A DNA stretch of 64,000 nt from Aestuariibius violaceus (GTDB lineage Bacteria; Pseudomonadota; Alphaproteobacteria; Rhodobacterales; Rhodobacteraceae), in NCBI RefSeq assembly GCF_040779325.2, contig NZ_JBFONT020000001.1:806001-870000 (forward strand), written 5' to 3'. Positions 1 to 7,991 of the stretch are shown in pieces. A program made the position numbers and the translations under genes. Below the pieces are notes generated by a model, which made no database searches, was not told the DNA's origin, and saw nothing but the letters and a program-made list of their open reading frames with translations. Positions within the stretch are counted from its first letter, which is position 1. Each line of letters begins with the position of its first letter.

Positions 1-519
1 TCGCTGGGAGAGATCTCCAACTATCTCAACAGCCTCGTGACGGCGACGGGCGAATTCACCCAAATCAACGCCGATGGCACGATTTCGACCGGCACCGTCT
101 TCATCAAACGGCCTGGCCGGGTGCGGTTCGAATACAACCCGCCCGAGCAGTCGCTGGTGATGGCGTCCGGCGGACAGGTCGCAATCTTCGACGGACGCTC
201 CCGCGCGGGGCCTGAGCAATATCCGCTGGCGCAGACGCCGCTCAAGATCATCCTTGAACGCAACGTGGATCTGTCCCGGTCCGGCATGGTGACCGGCCAT
301 TCCTTCGACGGAACGGCCACCGTGGTTCGCGCCCAGGACCCCGAGCGGCCGGAGCTTGGCAACATCCAGATGAAATTCACCGGCAGCCCGACGGAACTGC
401 GCCAATGGATCGTCACCGATCAGACGGGCGAACAGACGACCGTCATCTTGGGCGATCTCGCCAAAGGCGGATCGATCCCCGACAGCCGCTTCAACATCCA
501 GCGCGAAATCAACCGGTAG
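1..519 (+). CDS. lolA: Outer-membrane lipoprotein carrier protein LolA, 5'-truncated
   Basis: The reading frame is open from base 1 to the TAG at 517-519, so the gene begins before the window and its signal peptide is missing. The visible ~172 residues match the LolA fold: a glycan-like beta segment (GTVFIKRPGRVRFEY), then NPPEQSLVMASGGQVAIFD, typical of alphaproteobacterial LolA. LolA is a periplasmic chaperone that takes lipoproteins released by LolCDE across the periplasm to the outer membrane. The GTG at 37 is only an internal codon because the frame continues upstream with matching sequence. A hairpin follows 30 bases after the stop. The assignment is firm; the N terminus cannot be judged. 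Confidence 0.9.
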   Translation, partial: SLGEISNYLNSLVTATGEFTQINADGTISTGTVFIKRPGRVRFEYNPPEQSLVMASGGQVAIFDGRSRAGPEQYPLAQTPLKIILERNVDLSRSGMVTGHSFDGTATVVRAQDPERPELGNIQMKFTGSPTELRQWIVTDQTGEQTTVILGDLAKGGSIPDSRFNIQREINR

Positions 520-548
520 GCATGAGGGCAGCGGTCGTCGCTGTCGAT

Positions 549-577
549 TGAGGCCCTGTCTCGTAAGCAGGGCCTCA
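549..577 (+). terminator. Perfect 10-bp hairpin after lolA
   Basis: TGAGGCCCTG at 549-558 and CAGGGCCTCA at 568-577 pair perfectly around a 9-nt loop. No T-run follows (next bases are CCCTCGCG), so this is a terminator-like or mRNA-end-protecting hairpin rather than a textbook intrinsic terminator. It lies between lolA and the next gene on the same strand. Confidence 0.5.
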
Positions 578-606
578 CCCTCGCGCGACAGAAACGGACT
601 GTATCG

Positions 607-1128
607 ATGTCGAACATAGAGCGTTCCGACAAATGTGTGGGCTGCGGTGCAATCCTGCCGCATATCGATGGTCCGACCCATCGATACATGCTGTCCTCAC
701 CGGCCTGCTTCGCACAATACAACAGGCTTCTGGCCGCAGAATACAGCGACCTGACACTTATGGAGATCCACCGCCTGACGGTCGATGCGTTTGCCCTGCA
801 GCACCCGGGAGACGGCGTCTCCCGCCAGGCGATCCAGTCCGTCGGTCTGCATCTTGCCCGCCTTGGCATGCAATTGAACAAGCTCAGGAGCCCAAGAGAG
901 GCCAACGACATCATGCTCTCCCTCGGACGGCATAAGGCCGGGCTGATCCCGCTCCGGCCACCGCCGTGGTTCAGGATGACCGTCTCCGACATCGCTCGGT
1001 TTGCAGGCACGTCCGACCATCCGAACCAGGTCCGGAATTGGGCGTCGTCCACCCGGGAAGATTGGGCAGAGTATCATGACTACATCATCGGATGGGCCGA
1101 AACGCATCTGGCCGATGCGCAGCCGTAG
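607..1128 (+). CDS. DUF5946-like protein with N-terminal CxxC
   Basis: A 173-residue soluble protein with no signal peptide or membrane segment. It opens with KCVGCGAILPHIDGPTHRYM, a zinc-knuckle-like CxxC, and carries the string EYSDLTLMEIHRLTVDAFAL followed by QHPG, which I recognise from the DUF5946 family of unknown function. The single gene sits downstream of the lolA hairpin and is followed by a convergent gene. The start at 607 is the only ATG near the conserved CxxC. No biochemical role is assigned. Confidence 0.75.
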   Translation: MSNIERSDKCVGCGAILPHIDGPTHRYMLSSPACFAQYNRLLAAEYSDLTLMEIHRLTVDAFALQHPGDGVSRQAIQSVGLHLARLGMQLNKLRSPREANDIMLSLGRHKAGLIPLRPPPWFRMTVSDIARFAGTSDHPNQVRNWASSTREDWAEYHDYIIGWAETHLADAQP

Positions 1129-1228
1129 ATGTCCCGGCATCAGGCGCAGCAACCGACCGGCCCTGGACGGGACCTTACCGGAGTGATGGAGCGGAAGCGG
1201 CCCGGCATGCGCACCGGGCCAGTGCGTT

Positions 1229-1831
1229 CTACCGGATCTTGCCACACGCCCTGAGCTGGGTGCCGTAAAGCACCGCGCGGTCATCAAGCTCTGCCGCGAC
1301 GCGCATCAGCCAGGCCTTCTGGCGGTAGGTGCCGCGGCGATACCCCGAATGCCCCTCATGATAGGCCAGATACTGATTGCGCGTATCATAAAGCGGGATG
1401 CCGTTCCGCTCGCGCGTCAGCGTCATGTACCAGCCCATGAAATCGGTCGCATCCTCGATCCGGTCCCGCTTGGCGCGGCGGTTGCCCGTCTCGGCCAGAT
1501 ACTCTTCCCACGTGCCGTCCAGTGCCTGGCTATACCCGAAGGCAGAGCTCTGGCGCCCCGCCGGGATCACCCCCAGCGTGTAGCGGAACGGGGTGCGGGC
1601 GTTGCCCACGAACTTGCTCTCCTGATAGATCGTGGCCATCTGGACCTCGACCGGAACGCCCCATTTGCGCTGGGTCTGCTTGAACGCACGAAGGTAATCG
1701 GGGCGCTGGTCGACGATGCTGCACGCATTGTCCAGGTCGCGCGGCGCCGAAAAGTTGCGGTAGTCGCTGCCACCGCCGCCACAGCCGGCCACGATCAGGC
1801 ACAGCATCAGGGCGCGAAGGGATCTGCTCAT
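1229..1831 (-). CDS. Lipoprotein lytic transglycosylase, SLT-fold
   Basis: A 200-residue lipoprotein. Residues 1-17 form a type II signal peptide ending in the lipobox LIVAGC, so Cys17 would be acylated. The body carries the SLT lysozyme-like pattern: VQMATIYQESKF with Glu71 as candidate catalytic acid, then SAFGYSQALDGTW and a later NQYLAYHEGHSGY block. It should cleave peptidoglycan glycan strands from the membrane face of the periplasm. It stands alone, with unrelated genes on the other strand on both sides. The exact transglycosylase subfamily is not resolved. Confidence 0.85.
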   Translation of the reverse strand: MSRSLRALMLCLIVAGCGGGGSDYRNFSAPRDLDNACSIVDQRPDYLRAFKQTQRKWGVPVEVQMATIYQESKFVGNARTPFRYTLGVIPAGRQSSAFGYSQALDGTWEEYLAETGNRRAKRDRIEDATDFMGWYMTLTRERNGIPLYDTRNQYLAYHEGHSGYRRGTYRQKAWLMRVAAELDDRAVLYGTQLRACGKIR

Positions 1832-2031
1832 TTTCTGCCTCTCGTTTTTTGTTTTGGAAAAACGATAACGGATTCTCGCCGCTCAGGGAACGGCAAAGAC
1901 GGTTAAGAACCCGTTTCCATAGGCGAATTCCGGCACTGTGTGGCCGAGGTTCACACTCTGTTTCCCGGCGAATCGTGGGCCTTCCTTGGACTCTTGCCTA
2001 TATGGGCGTATGAAGAGTGCAGGGGCTCGCT

Positions 2032-2358
2032 ATGTTGAAGACGCGTGCAAAGTACCATCTCGGCCAGGTCGTCCGGCATCGGAAGCATCCGTTCCGGGGC
2101 GTGGTCTTCGATGTCGATGCGATTTTCGCCAATACCGACGAATGGTACGAGGCGATTCCCGAAGACAGCCGTCCGCGCAAGAACCAGCCGTTCTATCATC
2201 TCCTCGCCGAGAACGAGCACAGCTATTACGTCGCCTACGTCTCGGAACAGAACCTGGTCGAGGACAATAGCGGAGAGCCGGTGGATCACCCGGACCTCGA
2301 CGACCTCTTCGGCCCGTTCGAGGATGGGCACTACCCGCTGCACTTCGACCTGAACTAG
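2032..2358 (+). CDS. hspQ: Heat shock protein HspQ
   Basis: A 108-residue protein of the YccV/HspQ family, a small factor that enhances Lon-dependent proteolysis and has been described as binding hemimethylated DNA. The family pattern is evident: FRGVVFDVDA, then YEAIPEDSRPRKNQPFYHLL and YVSEQNLVED. I chose ATG 2032 because AGGGG lies 6 bases upstream and homologues begin with this M(L)KTRAKYHLGQ block; a GTG at 2017 would add five residues without its own ribosome site. Its TAG overlaps the stop of the convergent gamma-glutamyltransferase gene inside the tetranucleotide CTAG. Confidence 0.9.
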   Translation: MLKTRAKYHLGQVVRHRKHPFRGVVFDVDAIFANTDEWYEAIPEDSRPRKNQPFYHLLAENEHSYYVAYVSEQNLVEDNSGEPVDHPDLDDLFGPFEDGHYPLHFDLN

Positions 2359-3932
2359 TAGCCCAGCGCGCAGCCGTCTTTCCTGGGATCCGAGCCGCCT
2401 TCCAGCACCCCGCTGTCGTGGATCTTGATCGCTTGCGCCCCGCCGATCGCCGTCTCGGGGATGACGACGGCGTGGCCCTTCGCAAGAAGCGCCGTGCGCA
2501 CCGCATCCGGATAGCCCCGTTCGACCTTCAGGATCCCGTTCTCCACAAAGGCCCGCGGCGCCTCGATCGCCGCCTGCGGGTTCATGCCGTAATCCGTCAG
2601 GTTGGTGACGAAGCGGGCGTGGCCGGTCGACTGGTAGGCGCCGCCCATCACGCCGAAGGGCATCATCACCTTGCCGCTCCGGCGCAGCATCCCCGGGATG
2701 ATCGTATGCATCGGCCGCTTGCCCGGGGCCGCCTCGTTCGGATGCCCCTCCTCCAGCGTGAACCCGGCGCCGCGGTTCTGGAACAGGATGCCGAACTTTT
2801 CCGACGCGATGCCCGACCCGAAGCTGTGGAAGGTCGAATAGATCAGGCTGACCGCCATCCGGTCCTTGTCGACCACGGTGATATAGATCGTATCCTTGTG
2901 CACCGCCTCGCTCAGCGGGGCGGCCGCGGGCATGGCGCGCGCCGGATCGATCAGCTTGGCCAGACGCTCCGCCGTCTCGGGGGCAAGCATGTGGGCCAGG
3001 CGGCTCATGTGATCGGGATCGGCAAGGAAGCGGTTGCGCGCGTCATAGGCAAGCTTCGTCGCCTCCGCTTCGATATGCAGGCGCTCGGCGCCGAACGGAT
3101 CCATTTCGGCCAGGTCGAAATGCTTTAGGATGTTGAGGAGCAAAAGCGCCGTGGCACCCTGGCCATTGGGCGGGTGCTCGACAACCTCGGTATCGCCATA
3201 CGTGGCCGAGATCGGGTCGCCCCAGCTACAGGCGGTCGCCGCGAAATCGTCAAGCGTATGGCCCCCACCGGCGGCGCGCAGCGTCGCGACCATGTCTTCC
3301 GCGACCTCGCCTTCGTAGAACGCCGCCCTGCCGTCCTCCGCGATCCGCCGCAAAACCTCGGCCTGTCCCGGCGCCCGAAAGACATCGCCGGTCCGCAAGG
3401 GCGCGTCATCCGCAAGATAGTACCCCCGGGCATGGCCCTGCAGTGCGCCGCCACTCGCCGCCCAGTCGAACGCCACCCGCGGCGCGACCGGCACCCCCTC
3501 TTCGGCATAACGGATCGCGGGCGCGAGAGAGGCCGCAAGCCCCGCACTGCCATGGGTTGCCGACAGCGCGCAGAACGCATCGATCGCACCGGGAACGGTC
3601 ACCGCATGGGCGCTTCTCAGCGGGAGGGTCTGATGCCCCTGCGCGCGCAATGCGCCCGCATCGAACCCCGCCGGCGCGCGCCCCGACCCGTTGAGCGCGA
3701 GGATCTCATCGCTGCCCGGCAAGGACAGCAGGGCAAAGGCATCCCCCCCGATGCTGGTCATCGGCGGCTCGCACAGACCCAGCAGAACCGCCCCGGCAAT
3801 CGCTGCATCGACCGCATTGCCGCCATCCTCGAGGATCGCGATCGCCACCTTGGCAGCCAAAGGATGAGAGGTCGCACACATGCCATTGCTCGCCAGAACC
3901 GGGGATCGTCCGGGCAGGTGAAAATCTCTCAT
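2355..3932 (-). CDS. Gamma-glutamyltransferase family protein (Ntn hydrolase)
   Basis: A 525-residue precursor of the gamma-glutamyltranspeptidase family, which self-cleaves into two subunits and removes or transfers gamma-glutamyl groups from glutathione and related compounds. The N-terminal nucleophile of the small subunit would be Thr348 in HKDTIYITVVDKD. The later GVMGGAYQSTGH block is also typical. No signal peptide is visible (it begins MRDFHLPGRS), unlike the periplasmic E. coli enzyme, so a cytoplasmic YwrD-like role is plausible. ATG 3932 has GAGG about 8 bases upstream. Its stop overlaps that of hspQ by three bases. Confidence 0.88.
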   Translation of the reverse strand: MRDFHLPGRSPVLASNGMCATSHPLAAKVAIAILEDGGNAVDAAIAGAVLLGLCEPPMTSIGGDAFALLSLPGSDEILALNGSGRAPAGFDAGALRAQGHQTLPLRSAHAVTVPGAIDAFCALSATHGSAGLAASLAPAIRYAEEGVPVAPRVAFDWAASGGALQGHARGYYLADDAPLRTGDVFRAPGQAEVLRRIAEDGRAAFYEGEVAEDMVATLRAAGGGHTLDDFAATACSWGDPISATYGDTEVVEHPPNGQGATALLLLNILKHFDLAEMDPFGAERLHIEAEATKLAYDARNRFLADPDHMSRLAHMLAPETAERLAKLIDPARAMPAAAPLSEAVHKDTIYITVVDKDRMAVSLIYSTFHSFGSGIASEKFGILFQNRGAGFTLEEGHPNEAAPGKRPMHTIIPGMLRRSGKVMMPFGVMGGAYQSTGHARFVTNLTDYGMNPQAAIEAPRAFVENGILKVERGYPDAVRTALLAKGHAVVIPETAIGGAQAIKIHDSGVLEGGSDPRKDGCALGY

Positions 3933-4383
3933 GAATAGGGTCCTCCGCTGTGTCGCGGGACCGTGGCGTGCAGGCGCGGCCTTGGCAAGAGCCGCCCGAA
4001 AGCCTTACCCATCCAGGCCCCAGCGGCGCGACACAGCCGCTCGACGCCCGACAAAAAGAAAAAGGCACCAAACGGCGCCCTTGTCTCGTCTATGTTTTGG
4101 AAGTACCTCGGCGCCGCGTACTGGGTGGGGGCTATGAAACGCGACGCCGAGGGAAGCCATGCAGCTACCCTCTTTGTATCCTGTCGCTTTCAGGCGGGGC
4201 TTGGGACTAAATCTGACATCATTGCGGCTATTCCCTCTAATCGGAAACAGTCTGTCTTTGCCCGCAAAGGGGGCCGGTCGTCCGAACCCCAGCGTTTCTT
4301 GGCGATCCGGCACCGCGCCATCTGGAAACTGCTGACGGGATGAGTACCATGGCATTTATCCACAGCCGGAGGAGGGGCATCCC
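3933..4383. other. 451-bp intergenic region between divergent genes
   Basis: It lies between the gamma-glutamyltransferase and thiolase starts. Short open frames cross it on both strands but none has a ribosome site and a recognisable product. Its base usage (AT-richer stretches such as 4055-4110 and 4190-4260) differs from the flanking genes. It must hold the promoters of both genes; I could not place them. Confidence 0.5.
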
Positions 4384-5544
4384 ATGGAATCGGTCATCAT
4401 CGCAGGCGCGAAACGCACGCCGATGGGTGGGTTTCAGGGGGCCTTGGCGGGTCTCGACGCCCCCGCAATCGGCGGCGCGGCGATCCGCGCCGCGCTCGAT
4501 GAGGCCGGGGCGGATAGCGTCGACGAGGTCCTGATGGGCTGCGTCCTGCCCGCGGGCCAGGGCCAGGCCCCGGCGCGCCAGGCGGGCTTTGCGGCCGGGT
4601 TGGGCGACGATATCCCCGCCACCACCCTCAACAAGATGTGCGGCTCCGGCATGAAGGCCGCCATGATGGCCTTCGACCGGATCGCGCTCGGCCACGCCGA
4701 CACCATGGTCGCGGGCGGAATGGAGAGCATGACGAACGCCCCCTACCTGCTGCCCAAGATGCGCGGTGGCGCGCGGATGGGCCACGGCGCGGTCGTCGAT
4801 TCCATGTTCCTCGACGGGCTCGAGGACGCCTACGACAAGGGCCGCCTCATGGGCACCTTCGCCGAGGATTGCGCCGAGAAGTACCAGTTCACCCGCGACG
4901 CGCAGGATGACTATGCCCTCGGCTCCCTCGAACGGGCCCTCGATGCCCAGAAAGGCGGCGCCTTCGCGGATGAAATCGTCGCGGTCACCGTAAAGGGCCG
5001 AAAGGGCGACACCACCATCGCCGAGGATGAACAGCCCGGAAACGCCCGCCCCGACAAGATCCCCCAGCTCAAACCCGCCTTCCGCGAGGGCGGCACCGTC
5101 ACCGCCGCCAACGCCTCCTCCATCTCCGACGGCGCCGCCGCCCTCGTGCTGGCCTCCGAACAAAGCGGCCTGCCCGTTCGCGCCCGCATTATGGGTCACG
5201 CGACCCACGCCCAGGCCCCCGGCTGGTTCACCACGGCCCCCGTTCCGGCGGCCCAAAAGCTCCTCGACCGGCTCGGCTGGTCCACCGATGACGTCGATCT
5301 TTGGGAGGTGAACGAGGCCTTCGCCGTCGTCCCCATGGCCTTCATGCACGAAATGGGCCTCCCCCGCGACAAGGTGAACGTCAATGGCGGCGCCTGCGCG
5401 CTCGGCCACCCCATCGGTGCCTCCGGCGCTCGGATCATGGTTACACTCCTCAACGCGCTTGAAAAACGCGACCTCAAGCGCGGCATCGCCGCGATCTGCA
5501 TCGGCGGGGGCGAAGGCACGGCCATCGCCATCGAACGCCCATGA
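4384..5544 (+). CDS. Acetyl-CoA C-acyltransferase (thiolase)
   Basis: A 386-residue thiolase with the full catalytic set: the acyl-accepting Cys in TTLNKMCGSGMKA, NEAFAV, the His in GGACALGHPIGASGAR, and the second Cys in CIGGGEGTA. It condenses two acetyl-CoA or cleaves 3-ketoacyl-CoA. A GGAGGGG site precedes ATG 4384. Its stop overlaps the next gene (ATGA at 5541-5544), so it is co-transcribed with the sulfoxide reductase and pseudouridine synthase. A second thiolase at 36482-37657 lies in a phaA context, so this copy more likely serves acetoacetyl-CoA or fatty-acid metabolism; the specific substrate is not shown by sequence. Confidence 0.9.
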   Translation: MESVIIAGAKRTPMGGFQGALAGLDAPAIGGAAIRAALDEAGADSVDEVLMGCVLPAGQGQAPARQAGFAAGLGDDIPATTLNKMCGSGMKAAMMAFDRIALGHADTMVAGGMESMTNAPYLLPKMRGGARMGHGAVVDSMFLDGLEDAYDKGRLMGTFAEDCAEKYQFTRDAQDDYALGSLERALDAQKGGAFADEIVAVTVKGRKGDTTIAEDEQPGNARPDKIPQLKPAFREGGTVTAANASSISDGAAALVLASEQSGLPVRARIMGHATHAQAPGWFTTAPVPAAQKLLDRLGWSTDDVDLWEVNEAFAVVPMAFMHEMGLPRDKVNVNGGACALGHPIGASGARIMVTLLNALEKRDLKRGIAAICIGGGEGTAIAIERP

Positions 5545-6014
5545 CCTTGGCCGAGCCCACCGAAACCCGCGTCGACTACGACGCACTGGCCAAGCGCGTC
5601 GCGGCACTGGTGGACGGCGAAGACGACCCCATCGCCAAGATGGCGACCGTCGCCTGCGAGGTGCACTGGTCCGACGACCGCTTCGACTGGACAGGCTTCT
5701 ACCGCGTTACCGCCCCCGAGCTCCTCAAGATCGGCCCCTATCAGGGCGGCCATGGCTGCCTCGTGATCCCCTTCTCCAAAGGCGTCTGCGGCGCCGCCGC
5801 CCGCACCGGAGAGATCCAGCTCGTCCCGGATGTCGACGCCTTCCCCGGCCACATCGCCTGCGCCTCCTCCACCCGGTCGGAAATCGTCCTTCCCGTCCAT
5901 GGCCCGGACGGCCTGATCGCCGTCTTCGACATCGACAGCAACCGGCCCGACGCCTTCGATCAGGCGGACGCCAACGGCCTGGAGCGCATCCTCAAGGCAA
6001 CCTTCGGCGAGTGA
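5541..6014 (+). CDS. msrC: Free methionine-(R)-sulfoxide reductase, GAF domain
   Basis: A 157-residue single GAF-domain protein that matches fRMsr. The three cysteines of the catalytic system are all present: HGC, then KGVCGAAA, then FPGHIAC, with the family string GPYQGG just before. It reduces free methionine-R-sulfoxide using thioredoxin in the cytoplasm. It starts inside the thiolase stop (ATGA) and ends inside the start of the pseudouridine synthase gene (GTGA), so translation is probably coupled through all three genes. Confidence 0.9.
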   Translation: MTLAEPTETRVDYDALAKRVAALVDGEDDPIAKMATVACEVHWSDDRFDWTGFYRVTAPELLKIGPYQGGHGCLVIPFSKGVCGAAARTGEIQLVPDVDAFPGHIACASSTRSEIVLPVHGPDGLIAVFDIDSNRPDAFDQADANGLERILKATFGE

Positions 6015-6640
6015 ACGACTACGACCCGCCGACCGGGCCAATCCCTATCCTTCTGAAAGACAAAGATCTTCTCGCTGTCGAAAAGCCCCCCGGCCTCCTC
6101 TCCGTCCCCGGCAAGGGGCCCAGCCTCGCAGACTGCCTGCTCACCCGGCTCAAGGCCACGCACCCCGGAACGCTCCTCGTCCACCGGCTCGACCGGGACA
6201 CCTCCGGTGTCATGGTCTTCGCGATGAACCCCGCCGCCCAGCGCCACCTCGGCCTGCAATTCGAAAAACGGATCATCGAAAAGCGCTATATCGCCCGGGT
6301 CGCAGGCCGGATCGGCGAACGCGGCCGGTTCGACTGGCCCCTCCGCGCCGACTGGCCCAACCGGCCCAGGCAGATGGTCGCGCCGGACGGCAAGCCCGCC
6401 GTCACCGATTGGGAACGGCTCTCAACGACTGACACGGAAAGCCGCGTCGCCCTCAAACCGCTCACCGGCCGGTCCCACCAGCTGCGCGTCCACCTCGCCC
6501 AGGCCGGGCACTCCATCCTCGGCGATCCGCTCTATGACGGGCCCCCGGCCGAACGCCTGATGCTCCACGCCGAAGCGTTGAGGCTGCGCCACCCCGATGG
6601 CGGTGCCTGGATCGAGGTCCGCTCCGACCCGCCGTTCTAG
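6011..6640 (+). CDS. RluA-family RNA pseudouridine synthase
   Basis: A 209-residue protein with the RluA signature HRLDRDTSGVMVFA, which contains the catalytic Asp, preceded by LLAVEKPPGLLSVPGKG and followed by LTGRSHQLRVHLAQAGH. It isomerises uridine in rRNA or tRNA. No S4 domain is present. GTG 6011 is chosen because it overlaps the preceding stop and the family homology begins directly after; the frame is open further upstream but that part is antisense-like filler. The target base cannot be told from sequence; the short form resembles RluA more than RluC/D. Confidence 0.88.
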   Translation: MNDYDPPTGPIPILLKDKDLLAVEKPPGLLSVPGKGPSLADCLLTRLKATHPGTLLVHRLDRDTSGVMVFAMNPAAQRHLGLQFEKRIIEKRYIARVAGRIGERGRFDWPLRADWPNRPRQMVAPDGKPAVTDWERLSTTDTESRVALKPLTGRSHQLRVHLAQAGHSILGDPLYDGPPAERLMLHAEALRLRHPDGGAWIEVRSDPPF

Positions 6641-7066
6641 CCGGTCTCTCGACAGGTCGGCGTGCCGCCAACCGGCGCCTTGAAAGATTCGGTCGTGCCC
6701 GGGACGCTCCGCAGGAAGTCCAACGAAAACAAAACAAAAAACATCCACTCAAACAGTTGTTTCCCGATCGGAAACGAAGCGGCGCCGAAGTCCAGCCCAG
6801 GTCTCCCGCAGATTGCGCCACCAGCGACGGTGCGCCGATAACGAGAGCCCTCTAACCCCTTTTTATTTCTCAGATTTCTCAAAGACTTCGCGCTTCGGCC
6901 CTTGCTGGGGCGGGCGGGCTTGCGATTTCCTGCAACGCTTTTCCGCCAATCGCATATCAATTCCTTAACACTTCTGACACAAAGCTTGAGGTCAGGTTAA
7001 AAGGAAGGCTCCGGTCCGGCTCAAGTTGATCCGGAGCAGCGCCAACAGCCAGGAGGTAGAGGCAGG
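6641..7066. other. 426-bp intergenic region, no gene recognised
   Basis: It follows the pseudouridine synthase and precedes a hypothetical gene on the same strand. It contains an A-rich tract at 6724-6742 and an AT-richer stretch at 6855-6880 and 6945-7010, where a promoter for the downstream gene is likely. A short minus-strand frame here resembles nothing I know. No terminator hairpin with a T-run was found. Confidence 0.45.
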
Positions 7067-7450
7067 ATGGTCGAGGACGAAGATCTCCTCATTGCGGTAA
7101 CCGAAGTGCGCCGCGGACCCACATCGACGGATCTGGCCGACGCGCCCGAACTCAGCGACTGGCGGCTCGAGGCCCATGGCCGCAACCTGCGCCTGCACGG
7201 CTGCGTCTCCGGCGGCAAGGCCAAGAAGAAATCCTATCTCACCACATCGGCCCTCGTCGCGTTCGAGCCCGATGCAGGCTGGGCCCGCACCCGGTCGCGC
7301 TGGTATCGCCTAGCCCCCAGCTGGCTCGTCACCAACCCGAAAGAGCGGGAAGAGATGATTGCCGAAACGCAAAGCTATCTCGGCCGGATGGTGGAAACCA
7401 CGCTGCGCAGCGCCGGAGACCAGGTGACTCGCCCGGACATGTCGGCCTGA
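7067..7450 (+). CDS. Hypothetical protein
   Basis: A 127-residue soluble protein, unrecognised. A strong AGGAGG lies about 11 bases before ATG 7067, which supports that it is real. It contains a basic patch GGKAKKKSYL and an aromatic/Arg string WARTRSRWYRLAPSWL; there is no signal peptide or membrane helix. Its C terminus is predicted helical. It is single, convergent with arfB. It reads like a lineage-restricted rhodobacteral protein; no function is offered. Confidence 0.7.
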   Translation: MVEDEDLLIAVTEVRRGPTSTDLADAPELSDWRLEAHGRNLRLHGCVSGGKAKKKSYLTTSALVAFEPDAGWARTRSRWYRLAPSWLVTNPKEREEMIAETQSYLGRMVETTLRSAGDQVTRPDMSA

Positions 7451-7454
7451 ACGC

Positions 7455-7871
7455 TCACGGATCGACCCGCCCGCGGAGCGATTTGACCTCGCCCCGCTTC
7501 TTCTTCTCATCCACTCGCTTGCGCTTCTGATTGGCGGACACCCGCGTCGGAATCCGTTTCTTCGGCCGCGCCGCGGCCTTCCGGATCAGATCGGCCAGCC
7601 TCTCCCGCGCGATGTCGCGGTTGCGGGCCTGGCTGCGCGTCTCGCTGACCTGGATCACCACCGCGCCGTCCTGCGTCCAGCGCCGCCCGGCGAGCCGTTC
7701 CAGCCGCTTCTTCACCGGCTCGGGTAGATTGGGTGAGCGCGCCGCCTCGAACCGCAGCTCGACGGCAGTCGCGACCTTGTTCACGTTCTGCCCGCCCGGG
7801 CCGCCCGAGCGGACGAACTGCTCGGTCATCTCCCAATCCTCAATCGTGATCGCGGGGGTGATCTTCAGCAT
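7455..7871 (-). CDS. arfB: Alternative ribosome-rescue factor ArfB (peptidyl-tRNA hydrolase)
   Basis: A 138-residue protein with the release-factor catalytic motif in VRSGGPGGQNVNKVATAVEL and a very basic C-terminal tail (KKRIPTRVSANQKRKRVDEK) that, in the family, enters the empty mRNA channel of stalled ribosomes. It hydrolyses peptidyl-tRNA on non-stop complexes and needs no stop codon. The length matches ArfB/YaeJ, well below class I release factors. It ends 4 bases after the convergent hypothetical gene. It is transcribed away from the tau operon hairpin located just upstream. Confidence 0.93.
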   Translation of the reverse strand: MLKITPAITIEDWEMTEQFVRSGGPGGQNVNKVATAVELRFEAARSPNLPEPVKKRLERLAGRRWTQDGAVVIQVSETRSQARNRDIARERLADLIRKAAARPKKRIPTRVSANQKRKRVDEKKKRGEVKSLRGRVDP

Positions 7872-7937
7872 GGGGTGAACCCGTTTTGTATTGCAGCGGG
7901 AGGTCTCATACAGCCCGATCTAGCACGGGTCCCGCGC

Positions 7938-7987
7938 CAAAATCTTCTAGAAGATTTTGAAAAGACAGAATTTTCTAGAAAATTCTG
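7938..7987. repeat. Double-palindrome unit downstream of tauC
   Basis: Two perfect 22-bp palindromes centred on CTAG: 7938-7959 (half-site CAAAATCTTCT) and 7966-7987 (half-site CAGAATTTTCT), spaced by 6 bases. The two can also pair with each other into a long stem with a 6-nt loop, helped by G-U pairs. It begins 4 bases past the tauC stop codon, so it would sit at the 3' end of the tauABC mRNA. The 7966-7987 palindrome is identical to 10076-10097. Confidence 0.85.
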
Positions 7988-7991
7988 CCCC

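Noticed and set aside
120..140. tRNA T-arm-like GGTTCGAATAC
   Set aside because: It lies inside lolA and no cloverleaf can be built around it.
4237..5607. 456-residue open frame antisense to the thiolase gene
   Set aside because: Gly/His/Arg-rich composition typical of a GC-rich shadow frame; the plus-strand thiolase has full catalytic motifs.
6637..6960. 107-residue minus-strand frame in the intergenic region after the pseudouridine synthase
   Set aside because: No ribosome site and no recognisable family; kept as intergenic.
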